Shown: positions 33,421-45,790 of the stretch, in pieces
How positions within the stretch are numbered: the stretch's first letter is position 1
Layout: every line of letters begins with the position of its first letter
Assembly: GCA_016081115.2 (NCBI GenBank)
Contig: JABTTQ020003039.1
Coordinates: 665,574 to 729,573, forward strand
DNA from: Rehmannia glutinosa
Taxonomy: Eukaryota; Streptophyta; Magnoliopsida; Lamiales; Orobanchaceae
DNA: 64,000 bases
Direction: 5' to 3'
Notes under the pieces: model-generated
Databases searched by the model: none
The model's input: only the letters and a program-made list of their open reading frames with translations
Told to the model about the DNA's origin: nothing
Position numbers and translations under genes: made by a program

Positions 33421-36400
33421 ATGACTACTCTCAACAGTTTCTTCTCCCCAGCTTCACAGTTGATACAACCCAATAAACATTTCCGCCTCTCAATTTCTCC
33501 CTCTTATCACGTCTCCACAATTTCAAAGCGATTCTTAAACCCTAATCTTGTCACAAAACCCTTTTGGCCCACCAACGCTGTCACAGAAGACAGAGAACTT
33601 GCCCCCACAGACAAAACCGGTGATGAAGATGAAGAAAATGCTTCAATTTCAACAGAAATTGAGGGGATTAAGAATAGTATGTTTGGTATTACTTCTCCGG
33701 ATAGATTACTCAATGCTGCCATTGTTCTTGGTGCTGGTTCTCTTGCCCTCACTAGGCTGCTCACCATTGATCATGATTATTGGCATGTGAGTACTCTCTT
33801 ATGTCTCTTTATTTTCCCCTTATATACTTTATTTTTTTGTCCTGCTTTTATGGGTAAAATGCAAATCAGTGCAATTTCTGGCTGGATTAAAGTTTCATGT
33901 GTTTCAGTTCTCAATTTTTGCAGTAACAAATCATTTCTGAGCTGTTTTTAGTTTATGTTTTTATGTGTGTTTGAATCTTTCTTGTCTTGCACTTCTATTT
34001 TTTGTATTTGAAATTTATTTGCTTTGTGATCTCAATTCCCAGGGATGGACCCTTTTTGAGGTGTTGAGATATGCTCCAGAGCACAACTGGAATGCTTATG
34101 AAGAAACTCTTAAAACACATCCTGTATTAGCAAAAATGGCGATAAGTGGGGTTGTCTACTCTTTGGGAGATTGGATTGCTCAAGTGAGAATTTTAATACT
34201 CAAAGCGGGGTGGATATTTTTTTTTAAAATTTTATTTTTTGTTAAGGATTATGTGAATTTATATATTGACATGTTTAATAATGTTTTTTCATGTGCTGAC
34301 AAAATTTGTAGTGTTATGAAGGGAAGCCCATCTTTGAGTTTGATCGAACGCGCATGTTTAGGTCCGGTCTCGTTGGGTTCACACTCCATGGATCACTTTC
34401 TCATTATTATTACCAATTTTGTGAGGTGATGTTAATTTGTGGCTCAAGTTTGTTGGAATCCTACTTTGAGATTTTATTTGTCTGGATTAGTGAAATTGCT
34501 TGCTTTCACAGGCTCTATTTCCTTCCAAGGATTGGTGGGTGGTCCTTGCCAAAGTTGCTTTTGACCAATCTGTGTGGGCGGCAATATGGAATAGCATCTA
34601 CTATGTGGTTCTTGGTTTCTTGCGTCTCGAATCCCCAGTCAAAATTGTTGATGAATTAAAATCAACATTTTGGCCTATGTTGACTGTAAGAAACTCTTAC
34701 ATAACTTCTTTTTATCCTTTTTTTTTCTCATTGTCATCCATCAAGGGAAAAAAATATTTTTTTTCGTAATTTAACTGTATTCTTTAAAAAACCAATAAAA
34801 TGTCTATTAGAAACTGCTGTTTTGAGTGCTTACATGTGGCAAAGGACTGCTATTCTGCTAATGAGCAGTGTGTATCGTGTAATTTAGTTTTCTGCATTCA
34901 TGAAACACAATGTTTTATCACAAACTTCACTCGTTTTCCTTCAAACATTGGAGGAGGGACCTGGGTGGTTTTGCTGTTGAATCTGCAGATCCGAGCACAC
35001 AACTAAATGTTCTATGCTACTTTTATTTTAAATTTTGACATGTAAAATCTAGTAGCCCCATTTCAAATTTAGTTTCTGGTAAACCACATGAAGAATTTTT
35101 AATTAAGCTACTATTCTATATACAGAATTTTTTAGCAATCACATTGTTCTATGAAGTATGCACATTTTAATAAATTGTTCTTGTATGTGATTTGTGTTTG
35201 GTAGCATACCCCCCCTCCCAACCCTTGGGAACTCTTTTGCTTTTTGTAACTACTCCAATTTCATATACTACTGAATTTAACTGCACACTGTCGAATCACT
35301 TACGTGTTCTTTGTTGATCTTTTCAAAAAATTTAATGTTTCTCTTGTCTGTAATTACTGTATTTCTAATGTCAATGGTTCCAAGAATACAATTTATATAG
35401 TGTTAAGATGTACCAGTGTACAATCAGTAGTATTCTGCTGTGAACAGAAATGATTTTCTCATGCTTAATGTCTCCTTATGGGAGATTGTAATGGAGAAAG
35501 TGTTTAGCTACCATGTTTCTTTGATAATTTGACCTAATCATCAAGTCATTGAATGATTAACTGATTCCTTTTGATATATCTATAACAGGCTGGTTGGAAG
35601 CTTTGGCCTTTTGCTCATTTAATCACATACGGAGTGATTCCAGTGGAGCAAAGACTTTTATGGGTGGACTGTGTGGAGCTAATATGGGTTACTATACTCT
35701 CAACGTAAATTATCATAAACTTTTAACTTTTGTTGTCAAATCACGCTAGTAGATCATGCTCAAAAACAAAAATTATATATCCTTATCTCTGTTTAATTTG
35801 AACACTTTTATAGGCAATGAAAATGTCAGTGGTATTCAAGTTTAGACTATCTAAGCCATTCTCATTTTCTCCATCTTATACATAATAGCGAACACCGGAT
35901 GAAATAAAACATGACTATGGGCTTTTCACGATCAGAATCGATAGTAATCGAAAAAATGTGGATGAGAGTTCACAAGAAAGTTTTTGATATAGATAGAGAA
36001 TTGAGAAACTTTGGCTTGTCACCCGACATGTTGATTTTAGTGTTTCGGTGTTAATTAGTCGATGATAGTCTTTGTTTGCCATCTTTGATGTGCTAATTGT
36101 GAGCCTTATCCGCATGTCTTCATTTTGGAGAAACTTAATTCACATATCTCATAACTACTCCGTGGCATTGCTCTTTTTCTCAAGGGATTGCTATTGGTAG
36201 AAGGTGTAGGATTTTATTTTTGGTTTTGACTTTTGCGACGGATGGTAATTCCTGCGGATTCTTTTTTTTTTTTTTTTTTTTGTGCGTAATAAGAATGCAT
36301 TAACATGATCAAAGGGTCTTTGCGAGCAACATTCGCTGATTGTTTAAAATTTCGTTTTTGCTTCTTTTTTTTTTTTTTTCAGTTACTCAAATGAGAAATC

Positions 36401-36792
36401 TGAAGTGCGGATATCTGAGGCATCCGAGTCTCAACCCGGTTCTCCCTCAGACAATTCTCCCAAGGTAAAATCCAATGGAAACCAAATTACTTGATTGATT
36501 TCTAAAATACATTATCGAGTATGTCCTTTTCATTTCTTTTCCTTTTCATATTAGCAGTCATGCATATTGCCTTTGACCGTAAACGATGGCATGATTCGTG
36601 ATATGATCCATATAGCCGACCCCATCTAGTTGGAAAATGGCTTAGTTTGTAATTTTTAAAGATAATTGGTTTTTTTTGGTAATTAGGATTAACCTCTGGG
36701 ATAGTTTTTGTAATTAACCGTAAATAATATGCAATTTTATGAATCAGGTACAACCGCAAGCTTATGTTATTGTTGTTCCTTGGCAGGAGTAA
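33421..36792 (+). CDS. Mpv17/PMP22 family membrane protein, 7 exons, intact
   Basis: Exons: 33421-33786, 34043-34183, 34312-34425, 34512-34685, 35589-35704, 36383-36464 and 36748-36792. All introns are GT-AG and the sum is 1038 nt (345 codons plus stop) without a break. Residues 1-100 are Ser/Pro/Thr-rich with basic residues, a likely plastid or mitochondrial transit peptide. A hydrophobic segment near 100-120 and the Mpv17/PMP22 domain over the last two thirds follow (YAPEHNWNAYEETLKTHPVL, FTLHGSLSHYYYQFCE, AGWKLWPFAHLITYGVIPVE, RLLWVDCVELIWVTILSTYS). These match the signature of the plant group around Arabidopsis At1g52870, of similar length. Family members are small integral membrane proteins of organelles, thought to form channels or maintain membrane integrity. 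The exact substrate is unknown. The C-terminus is a Ser-rich tail ending VVPWQE. Confidence 0.95.
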
Positions 36793-37913
36793 TTAAGCAA
36801 ACTTCTTGTAGTAAAGATTTCACCTCTCCTAATTGGAAGAAAAACAGAAAAAAGGACCAGATTTGTTCTATTTCCTCTTCTTTGGGGAGTTAAGGATGAC
36901 ACAGGCTCTACGATTAGCTGTCCACCACGGGCTTACACATATAATACTTCTTTGCATAATGTTAAATTATTCTCATAATCATGTAATTTCAATACCATGG
37001 ACAAGTTTGAATTAGCCACAGAGGAGGTGGTGATTATCATATAGCCTGAAAGGCTCTTTGAAATTCTTCGTCAAATTGTGATCTTCGATGGAAATAGGTT
37101 GTGTTGTATTGAACAAAGGTATATACAGACCGTTATACTTGTACGATTACGTATATGAAAAGATACAGAGCTTTTGTAATTTTTGTTGGTGTTTTTTTGT
37201 TCCGTTTTTTTCCTTTAGGCCGACGATGTATAGTATCACGTGCTGTATTTTGTGGTATGCGACTCTTGTTAATGTAGCAGGTTTAGTTATGTTCACAAAA
37301 CATATTGTAATTAGTGTAGTTGTACTACAGAAATTTATGGTTTAGTAGTAATTTTCTTACTTTTATTCAATTTTGGCTTGAGATTTCCAAGTCAAGTACC
37401 CTGGAAAATATTGTTGATTCAATTGTAGATAATTGACAGATTCCAATACTCCTTGGATAACATTTTTTCCAAGATTTTTTTCTTTTTCTTCTAAAATTAT
37501 ATTAGACACGGGATAATTGATGAGATAATAGAAAACACATTAGGAATTCGCAGCTATGTAAAATAGTTAGCTTTAACCAGTTATAATTCGATTATACAAA
37601 GTTCTCCATGCTGACTTGAAAAGTACCTAAAGTGATTTCATATAAAACTTAAAAATATTTAAAGAACATGATATGAAAAATTCAAATGCCAGTGTGTGAA
37701 GAAGATGATGAGATAAAAAGGAAAACGAAACTTTGTGTTAGATTGAAATTTTACCAGTTAAATATAAGTGAAGTCTGATTATACAGTCATTTTTTAGCAT
37801 TTAATAATTACTAATTAGGAATGTACTTTGTTTCGGTAAAATCCCACAACTTTTCTGACTTCTTTGTGTTTCATACTTTTTGTTTTTCTTTTCTCTTTCT
37901 TTGAAGTTGTACA
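36793..37913. other. 3' UTR and downstream spacer of Mpv17-type gene
   Basis: The first 500 bases are moderately T-rich and probably include the 3' UTR; no single poly(A) signal stands out. Beyond about 37370 the DNA is AT-rich with no gene seen. Confidence 0.45.
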
Positions 37914-37921
37914 CTTGCAGG

Positions 37922-38145
37922 TAGAGCTTACAATGGGTTGGGTCGGGCCAGCCCAGCCCGAGCCCGTCGGGCTTTTCCAAAAATTCGGCTGGATCGGCCG
38001 GCCCGATTTTGGTCGGGCCACGAAAATGATTGGCCCATCCAGCCCATACATGAAATCTATGTGTTAAAATTGGCCTAAAAATTGCATTGATTGGCCCAAA
38101 CCTCGGTTGGTTGGCGGCCCTTGGCCGGGGGTTTTGCCACCTCTA
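37922..38145. mobile_element. hAT-type MITE with perfect 8-bp TSD
   Basis: A 224-bp GC-rich element begins TAGAGCTTACAATGGG and ends TTTTGCCACCTCTA, flanked by perfect CTTGCAGG repeats (37914-37921, 38146-38153). The interior is rich in GGGC/GCCC (CGGGCCAGCCCAGCCCG). An 8-bp TSD and TAGAG ends fit hAT. It is a different family from 18294-18655 but has the same terminal five bases. Confidence 0.9.
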
Positions 38146-38264
38146 CTTGCAGGCTTTGTCTTGTAAATGAAATTTGCTACATACAAACTTGGAAATTTTC
38201 TTTCTCTCAATGACTTCTTTCAGCATGTTTTGTGTTTCACAGATTTTATCAATTGCAACATGGA

Positions 38265-38712
38265 ACATCTAATTAATTTGCCCAAGACTTAGATTGTTGA
38301 GACTTCTCCCAGATGATTGTATCAATCTGTTAATCTCTGGTTGAACCTCTTTAGGAAGTAAAGCAATATAGACATTCTTGATTTGGATCATTATACCCAT
38401 TGAGAAGGTAGAATAATTGAGATATCTTCTTAAAATGCTTATCAAGATCCTTTTGCTCAAAGAACAACATCTTCGGGCAAAATATTCATCGACATTGCTT
38501 TGGTGAGAAGATTGATGTCACCAATAAATTCTCTGTGAATTTCTCCAAGTGCAAACAAACCTGTAGGCATATTAAAGAACTAATTTTTCTCGTAATCACC
38601 AAGGAGGTAAACAATCCCTAAGAATTCCAACAAATCTAGTTGAAAATTCTTTTAGGACTTCACCGAGATGTACATCTTCCTTATTGGTGGTTGTCATTTT
38701 TCGCCAGGCCAT
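38265..38712 (-). pseudogene. Decayed capsid-like relic, possibly endogenous pararetrovirus
   Basis: The minus strand from about 38712 reads MAWRKMTTTNKEDVHLGEVL and, in shifted frames, LFALGEIHREFIGDINLLTK (about 38570) and IALLPKEVQPEINRLIQSS (about 38330), the last in the open frame 38460-38269. The pattern of a short hydrophobic 'LP-E-QPEI' block before an 'S-LGQI' block resembles coat-protein regions of plant pararetroviruses and some retroelement gag proteins. Stops and frame shifts occur about every 100 bases. No RT or movement motif is seen nearby, so the assignment is tentative. Confidence 0.35.
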
Positions 38713-38714
38713 TG

Positions 38715-39640
38715 TCTCACTTTATGTCATTATCTACTTTACTTTACGTATTTGTATGGTTGTATTATTTAAAGTTGTTTGGATTTTTATGTGCGTGTAA
38801 AGGGGTGTAACATCAAGTGGTCCCCTACCACACTTGTCTTGTTGATTGGTGGATGCCAAAATGTTTTAGATGGGTATGTTTGAAGTCGGGAGTTAGTCTT
38901 ATATATAAAAGGCACTCTTTCAAGATGTAAATCAAGCTTGAAGAAATAAAAACCCTTTGTTTCATAAATATGAGTTTTAAAGTTCTTTTCTTTTTAGAAA
39001 GTCTCTAGTATTAGTAGAAATATGATTTTGGCTTATTCCTCCTATCTAATTTTCCATCCGAGTATATTGTCAAAACCTAACTTGGTCCCTTAAAGTTTTG
39101 AATAGAGCGCGGACCTAAATATGTATAACAATGCCACGTATAAAGATGGACTTCAAGTATGCTATGTACTTGCCTCTGTAAGAGGATCTGTACAACAAAA
39201 AAAGAAGTATTACACTTGAAAAATGCTACGGTACCCAGTATATATCTTTTGTTTATACGAGTTTTAATTGTATTCTTGTACAATACAATGAATTTCATTA
39301 GAGAGATGAAAGACTATATATTGTGGATGGCTAAAAGTAATCTCCGGTGGAAATTGCGTATTTGTATCGAATATTGTATGTCTCTAAAGGTATGGCGATA
39401 TACTTATGGGGCTCCTACTGTTTTGGTATGAGTTTTAACTTTCTTCCCTCCAAATATGCGAAGATAAGACTTCATTTTCCAAAATGTGCATTCTTTTTCC
39501 AAAACACAATTTCATTAAAATAATTAATGATTTCTTCTAAAAAATTAATTAATGATACAACACAATTATAGTGAATTGAAAACAAGAGCAACCCTAATTC
39601 CTTGAACGAAAATCATACAAAAAGTTTTAGAAACGGAAAA
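38715..39640. other. Intergenic DNA with promoter/poly(A)-like block
   Basis: No gene is recognised. At 38898-38965 TATATATAAAAGGCA is followed about 45 bases later by GAAATAAAAACC, a TATA and poly(A) signal pair on the plus strand spaced as in pararetroviral or LTR promoters. Its relation to the relic on the other strand is unclear. The rest is AT-rich. Confidence 0.35.
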
Positions 39641-39643
39641 ATA

Positions 39644-39715
39644 AGGTCCCACCGAGATTTGAACTCGGGTTACTGGATTCAGAGTCCAATGTCCTGACCA
39701 CTAGACCATGGGACC
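39644..39715 (-). tRNA. tRNA-Gln (anticodon CTG)
   Basis: The minus strand from 39715 reads GGTCCCATGGTCTAGTGGTC, then an anticodon arm with loop CTCTGAA (anticodon CTG), then CGAGTTCAAATCTCGG (T-arm) and closes TGGGACC plus discriminator T. It is 72 nt, all stems pair, and it has no variable-arm extension. The A and B boxes are intact. A run of five T (plus 39636-39640, AAAAA) lies just 3' of the gene as a pol III terminator. It is a normal nuclear gene and reads CAG codons. Confidence 0.97.
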
Positions 39716-39827
39716 TTGTTGTTTCAAAACTCTCAAGAATAATTTCCTAATTCTTCTCAAATTTTATTCTTTATTGTTCAGTCTTTTGTCAGTGTTTTGC
39801 ACACTCCCAGTGATCATCACAGCACAG

Positions 39828-41782
39828 ATGAGAAAAGCCCTCTCGAAACCCCTTTCTTCCACCACCATAGCCACACTCCTTCGAACCCTAAAACCTTCAA
39901 TTCCATTCCCAAATCCACATTCCTTACCTTCCCTCAAACGGCCGTCTTCCTTCACTCCTCTCCCACCCCCAGAATGGGTGCAACCCTTCAACGATCTTTC
40001 AGACCTCATAACTACCGACTCAAAAGCAGATCTCCAACCTTCACCCTGGGTTCCAAAAATCCTCCATTGTTTGCAAAACAAAAACTTCAACTTCCCCTCC
40101 TCCACCCTCGAACAAGACTTGACCATCTTTTGCCAAAAATACTTAATCAGACTCCCTCCCACTTTTGTTGCGTATATTCTCAAAAAATCGGACCAGCTCC
40201 CCAACAGGGCTGAGACGGCCTTTCGATTTTTCATATGGGCTGGTAAGCAAAAGGGTATGCTCATAATCTTGAATGCTATGTGTTTATGATTGAGGTTTTG
40301 TGTTCTGAAGGTGATTTTGATAGGATTAAGTTGGTTTTCGATGAGTTTAAGAGTGAAGGGTTTTTAATGAATGCATCTGCCGCTAATTCTCTTATTAGGA
40401 GCTTTGGGAGTGGAGGGATGGTTGAGGAGTTGTTATGGATTTGGAGAAAAATGAAGGATAATGGGGTTGAGCCTAGTTTGTACACTTATAATTTCCTGAT
40501 GAACGGTCTTGTTAATTCTATGTTTCTCGAGTCGGCCGAGAAAGTTTTTGAGGTTATGGAAAATGGGAAAGTTAAGCCGGATGTCGTCACGTTTAATACC
40601 ATGATTAAAGGGTATTGTAAATCGGGTAATGTTAAGAAGGCTATTGAAAGGTTTCGAGATATGGAAGTGAGGAACGTGGAGCCTGATAAGATTACTTTCT
40701 TAACTTTGATGCAGGCTTGTTATTCGGAGGGGGATTACGATTTTGTGTGAAACTTTATAATGAAATGCAAGATAAAGGACTAGATATTCCTTCACATGCA
40801 TATAGTTTAGTGATTGGTGGCCTTTGCAAGGAGGGCAAGTCTATGGAAGGATATGCCGTTTTTCGAGAATATGGTCACAGAGGGATGTGAGCCCAATGTG
40901 GCAATTTATACTGCTTTAATTGACGCGTATGCCAAAAATGGGTAATTAGACATGGCTATGGGGCTTTTTCATAGGATACAAAATGAAGGTTTTGAACCAG
41001 ATGAAGTTACATACGGGGTAATTGTGAATAGTTTGTGTAAGAGCGGGAGATTGGAGGAGGCACTGCAGTGGTTCGAATATTGTAAACGAAATAATGTTGC
41101 CATGAATGTTGTATTATACTCGAGCCTCATTGATGGCCTTGGAAAGGCGGGGAGACTTGAAGAGGCCGAAAAACTCTTTGAAGAGATGGTTGAGAAGCAA
41201 TGTCCTCGGGATTCATACTGCTATAATGTACTTATTGATGCATTGGCTAAAAATGGAAAGGTTGATGAAGCATTGGTGGTTTTCAAGAAAATGGAAGATG
41301 AAGGTTGTGATCAGACTGTGTATACATTCACAATATTGATAAACGGCTTGTTTAAAGAACATCGTAATGAAGAGGCGTTGAAATTGTGGGATCTGATGAT
41401 TGATAAAGGTATCACTCCAACAGCTGCTTCTTGTAGGGCCCTTGCTACTGGTCTTTGTCTTTCGGGCAAAGTTGCACGAGCTTGTAAAATCTTAGATGAA
41501 CTAGCACCAATGGGTATTGTCCTAGAGACAGCATTCGAAGATATGATGAATGTTTTGTGCAAGGCTGGTCGTATAGCAGAGGCTTGCAAGTTGGCTGATG
41601 GAGTAATTGATCGTGGACGAGAAATCCCAGGGAGAGTTCGTACTATTATGATAAATTCCTTGAGGAAGGCAGGTAATGCTGATTTGGCAATGAAATTGAT
41701 GCATAGTAAGATTGGTATAGGGTATCATAGGATGCGCAGTGTGAAAAAGCGAGTTAAGTTTCGAACTCTGGTTGAGAGTTGA
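39828..41782 (+). CDS. P-class pentatricopeptide repeat protein, At1g03560-like, frame broken
   Basis: This is a single-exon gene of about 650 codons starting MRKALSKPLSSTTIATLLRT, a basic Ser/Thr-rich presequence that suggests mitochondrial import. About 14 PPR units of 35 residues follow from about 40250, for example VVTFNTMIKGYCKSGNVKKA, VVLYSSLIDGLGKAGRLEEA and SYCYNVLIDALAKNGKVDEA, so it is a P-type PPR without E/DYW tail. PPR proteins bind organellar RNA. Unit order and ends resemble Arabidopsis At1g03560 (660 residues). The frame is broken at four places: a 1-base loss near 40255, a 1-base loss in a T run at 40741-40744, a 1-base gain in the T run 40859-40863, and a TAA at 40943-40945. 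Everything else is well conserved, so either these are consensus errors or loss of function is recent. The ATG is 112 bp from the divergent tRNA. Confidence 0.88.
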
Positions 41783-43490
41783 TCTGAGGCTGAGAATAAT
41801 GGTTACGAATTTTTTACATGAATGAATTTACTGGCTAACTCAAATGACAAAGGTATACTGTCGAATGTTGAAATCTGTTCAACTGCATTTTCATCACACC
41901 ATCAAGGTAGGCTGCCATCCCAAGCAAAAAAATCATCTGTAAGTAACCAGCCACTCTTGCCTCGACTGTCAGTTTTGTATTTTAAACTTTTTAAAGTTTT
42001 GTGCACAAGAAGTACCAGAAATATTTGTATGTGTTATATAGACTAGAAATTGCATTTAGACCTTTTCAGTTCCCAAATAAAATGAAAAAGGAAAAAGGCT
42101 TCTTGAGTTGATTGCCTATTGTTCTAATTATTCATTCGAATTTTTAGCTTTATTCATGAGTTATTTGCACGTGTAAAGGTTGGTGAAGTTGCTTTCTAAT
42201 GAAAGTAATTGCAACGCATTGTTACAAAGAAATCAAAACATGTTGGGTAGCCTGTGTCCTGCTGTTGACAGAATTTTATCTTCGACCAATGTTTCTGTTG
42301 TGTTTGTTTTACCTTTTAAGTTTCCGACTTATGTTCAATCTGTACCCGATGACCTCTTGAATGTACGAGTATTTTGCAGTTCCCCAATTATTTCAAAAAT
42401 ACAACTTCTTGAAACCACTATAACTTACATTATCTTTTGAAGTGACTTCAAGTGTTGTAATATAAACGTTGCTTTGTTTTAAAATTCTAGCGTTGCTGGA
42501 CAATTGAAATCCTGAAATCTATCAATATCTATTGTAGAAAAGCTGGTGACAAAACAAAATATACAGTAAGAATGATTTTGTTGAAGTACAACTGTACAAG
42601 ACATTAATTAAGTTAATAAATAGTAAACAAAATAGAAGATACCAAAATTTTGGTGAATTGGTGAATTTCTCTAAAGTAGCAATGTTTGTTTTAGCAAAAT
42701 AAAAGTAAGGTATCAAAATAGTAGTAAGGTATCTAACACGCCTATAAATGGTTCTTTCCATCACATGTAACAGGATTTTGAACATTATCTCTAAAATATC
42801 ATAGGATTCTTGTAGTAGAGGCGAGCTGGCGAAATAAAAAATTTGGGTCCAAAAATGTTCCACAATTTTTTTCGCATTGGTATTTTCCGATTTCTCAACT
42901 GTTGTCTACAAGTTTTTCCTGCCATCATGTTTCTTCGTGTTATTTCTCTGCTGCGGTCCTCTTCAGCAAAAGGTCGTCTTTTTGTGGGACTATGGTACTA
43001 TTCTGTTTGCCTTTCATTCAGCTGATTACAAGTCTGACTGCTTAAAAACACATCAACAGTTATGCCTTCCCTTCAACTTGGCAAAAACACCTATAAGTTC
43101 GGCCTGTAAGAGATTGTTAGTCATTGAAACTCAGGCAACCATTTGATGATCTCTCATTGTGCATTTTATTCCATTTCATTGTTCCTTTTGATTGTGCAGG
43201 TCACACTCGATAACTGATAAGTGGTGCCAAGACATAACGCCAACTTGCACCAAAACAAATCACGTGAAGTAGGCTATCTTAATGGCGCTTGCTTTGTTAT
43301 AAGTCAAGAGACTTCATTCTCTTATGAAGATATGGAAGGGAGGGCATCATGCTGGTAAGTGTTGCACGTGCAATTGTTACGTTTTTGAAAGTTCAATTTC
43401 TGTTCCATTGGCTGAGGAGTGGTGATTGCCAGTAATTACTCTTGTAATTTGAAGGCAAGTCTTGTTATTTTTCAAATTAACGTTATTTAG
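41783..43490. other. Spacer after PPR gene
   Basis: It contains the probable 3' UTR of the PPR gene and AT-rich DNA. Several open frames of 60-110 codons on both strands have no recognisable product. Confidence 0.5.
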
Positions 43491-43732
43491 GGCATCTCCA
43501 ATGGTAATAGGTTCAAACCTCCATTCTTGTGGATTCCATACTGCCGCATCAAAAGTAAAAATACCTACTCTTTTCATCACTATCAAAGAGACTTCCCAAC
43601 AACTTTTTTATGGGCCCCACACTCTAATCACATCTTTTTAAAAAATCCTCCAACAACTTTTGTATGTGTCCTACCATAAAGTTACATATTTATACTTTAC
43701 ATTTCATACTTATATATATATGTATACCAGGA

Positions 43733-43966
43733 TTGCAGAAATCGCTAGGTGCTAGTCAGACGGTAGCCCAACGCTTAGCGCCTAGCGCGCCTGCCTAGAC
43801 TGGTGCTTAGGAACATTACTATCTTTTTTATTTTTTTGGTCGATTGTTGACCGCCTAGCGCCTAGGCCCGATTTTTGGCGAAATTTTTCCCCACAGATTT
43901 GGACAAAATCGGTCGGGCGTAGGGGCGCCTAGGCGGTCGCTTAGGCCGATTTTTAAAACATTGATA
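43733..43966. mobile_element. GC-rich MITE with CTAGGCG inverted ends
   Basis: GATTGCAGAAATCGCTAGGT at one end and CGCTTAGGCCGATTTTTAAA at the other are imperfect inverses. The interior is full of CGCCTAGG/CCTAGGCG. It interrupts the left arm of the foldback between two ATATATATGT blocks, while the right arm runs through uninterrupted. It looks hAT-like, but the TSD is obscured by the TA-rich target. Confidence 0.6.
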
Positions 43967-44667
43967 TATATGTGTATATATATATATAATATGCATTATA
44001 TTGTATAAAAATTATAAAAAATAATGAATGTTATTAATATATATGTTTAATATACATGATTTAGATTTTATATGTAATGAATATTTATTGCTTTAGATTA
44101 TTGAACACAATAATCTAATAAAAAGGCGTGTTACAAATTTTGAAAAAGACAGAAGTACAATGTTAATAACTAATTTAGTATGAATGAAGCTAAAAATAAA
44201 TATAACATAGTCATATACTTCCTAATTTATAAGTGGTAGAGAATTGTTGTTGAACGAAAAGAATTGAAGTGTGATGTACCTATTTATAGGCCAATCTAAG
44301 AAAAAAGAAAGATAAAGTATATGACTATTTTTAGCTTATTACAAGTAACGTCTATTTGTAACATTTAACTTCTATTTTTGTTTTTAGAAAGCAGAAATTC
44401 CTTTTAAATTCATGTTTTTTTAAGATTTAATGAAAAAATGAGTGTAGCAACTGTAAGAAAAACACAAAACAATAGGAAAAGAAAGAGGTGCATGCAACAA
44501 TTATTGTTGTTAGTGTGGGGCAGTTAAAATCTCCCGCATGTGTGACGGACACACGCTCTCTTGGCACAGCGAGCGTTCACACGCAATCTTTTCTTTTTAT
44601 TTTTCTTTTTTCAAAATAACCCGCTTATTTAGTAAAAATCCCACTTCTTGGCTAATTAGATGTTACT

Positions 44668-44806
44668 CAAGTGGGTAGTACCCAACTATATTGTGATTTT
44701 GACATGTGTCCTATTTTGATTTTTTTTTTATAAAAAAATACATGCATGTCATAATATGGCATATGTCAAAATCACAATGGAGTTGGGTACTACCCATTTG
44801 GGTTGC
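44668..44806. repeat. Hairpin with near-perfect 40-bp inverted arms
   Basis: CAAGTGGGTAGTACCCAACT, then TTGTGATTTTGACATGTG, recur in reverse complement at 44760-44806 with few differences around a loop of about 40 bases. It is probably a short MITE or the folded apex of the larger element, with potential to form an RNA hairpin. Confidence 0.7.
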
Positions 44807-45790
44807 ATATCATTACCCAACTTCCAAACCTCAAACCTCTTCTTCCAATGGTTTGTGATTTTTTTGTATAGTATTTTTTAACTAACCCCTCGGAAAAAAA
44901 GCTCCATGGGAGATGTCCTTATGCATTCTAGTGTTGGATTTGGAGCCAATGGAATTTGCCTTGTGCCTTGGGTGAAGAGGCAAAAATTGATAAGGGCATC
45001 TCCAATGAATCTTTTTCTGGTGGATTGGGGTGTTTGGGAAAAAAGAAAAAAAACTACACAAGAAACCTTAAACCATTGGAAGGAAATGTTTGAGGTCCGT
45101 GGAGGAAAATTGGGTTTATGCTAAATGAGTGGATTTTTTTCGAAAGATTGAAAAAACAGTTGTGCATCACGCGTGCGTGGGGAGATGGCAGCTGCCCCCA
45201 TGCTGATAGCAACATGCTGTTTGCGCCTCTTTTTCTTTTGTTTTTTTACTGTTGTTGCACTCTTTTTTTCTTTTTTATTATTAGTAAATCTTAAAAATAT
45301 GAATTTAATTGGAATTTCTGCTTTTAAAAATGGAAGTTAAATTCTTAATAGCTGGAAAACAGTCATTTATTTTATTTTTTATCACTTCAATTCTTTTCAT
45401 TCGACAACAACAATTCTTCACCACCACTTCTAAAGTTGGAAGTCTATAGCTATGTTATGTTTATTTTTGATTTCATTTTTATTATATTATTGTCTTCAAT
45501 AATCTAAAACTATAAATTCATTACATATAAAATCAAAATAATGTATGATAAACATATAATATAGATAATATTAATTAATTATTTATGTATAATATAATGT
45601 ATACAATATATATTTGTAGAAGTACGAAATGTAAAATATGTAAATTTATGGTGGGACTCATCCAAAATTTTGAGGATTTTTAAAGAGATGTGATTTGAGT
45701 GTGTGGCTTATAAAAAAGTTGTTGTGAGTTTTTTTTTTGATAATGGAGTTTTTACTTTTGATGCAGCAGTGTGAGATCCACAAAAATGGA

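Noticed and set aside
33787..34042. Read-through of Mpv17-type exon 1 into the intron as a shorter protein
   Set aside because: The frame remains open by chance to 33951, but a consensus GTGAGT donor and the conserved continuation at 34043 show normal splicing.
37815..38067. Overlapping plus and minus frames rich in Gly, Pro and Trp
   Set aside because: They lie within the GC-rich hAT MITE and exist only because GGGC/GCCC lacks stops.
40256..40289. Two separate PPR genes or an intron at the first frame break
   Set aside because: The protein continues without loss across a single-base shift and there is no GT-AG pair that would repair it.
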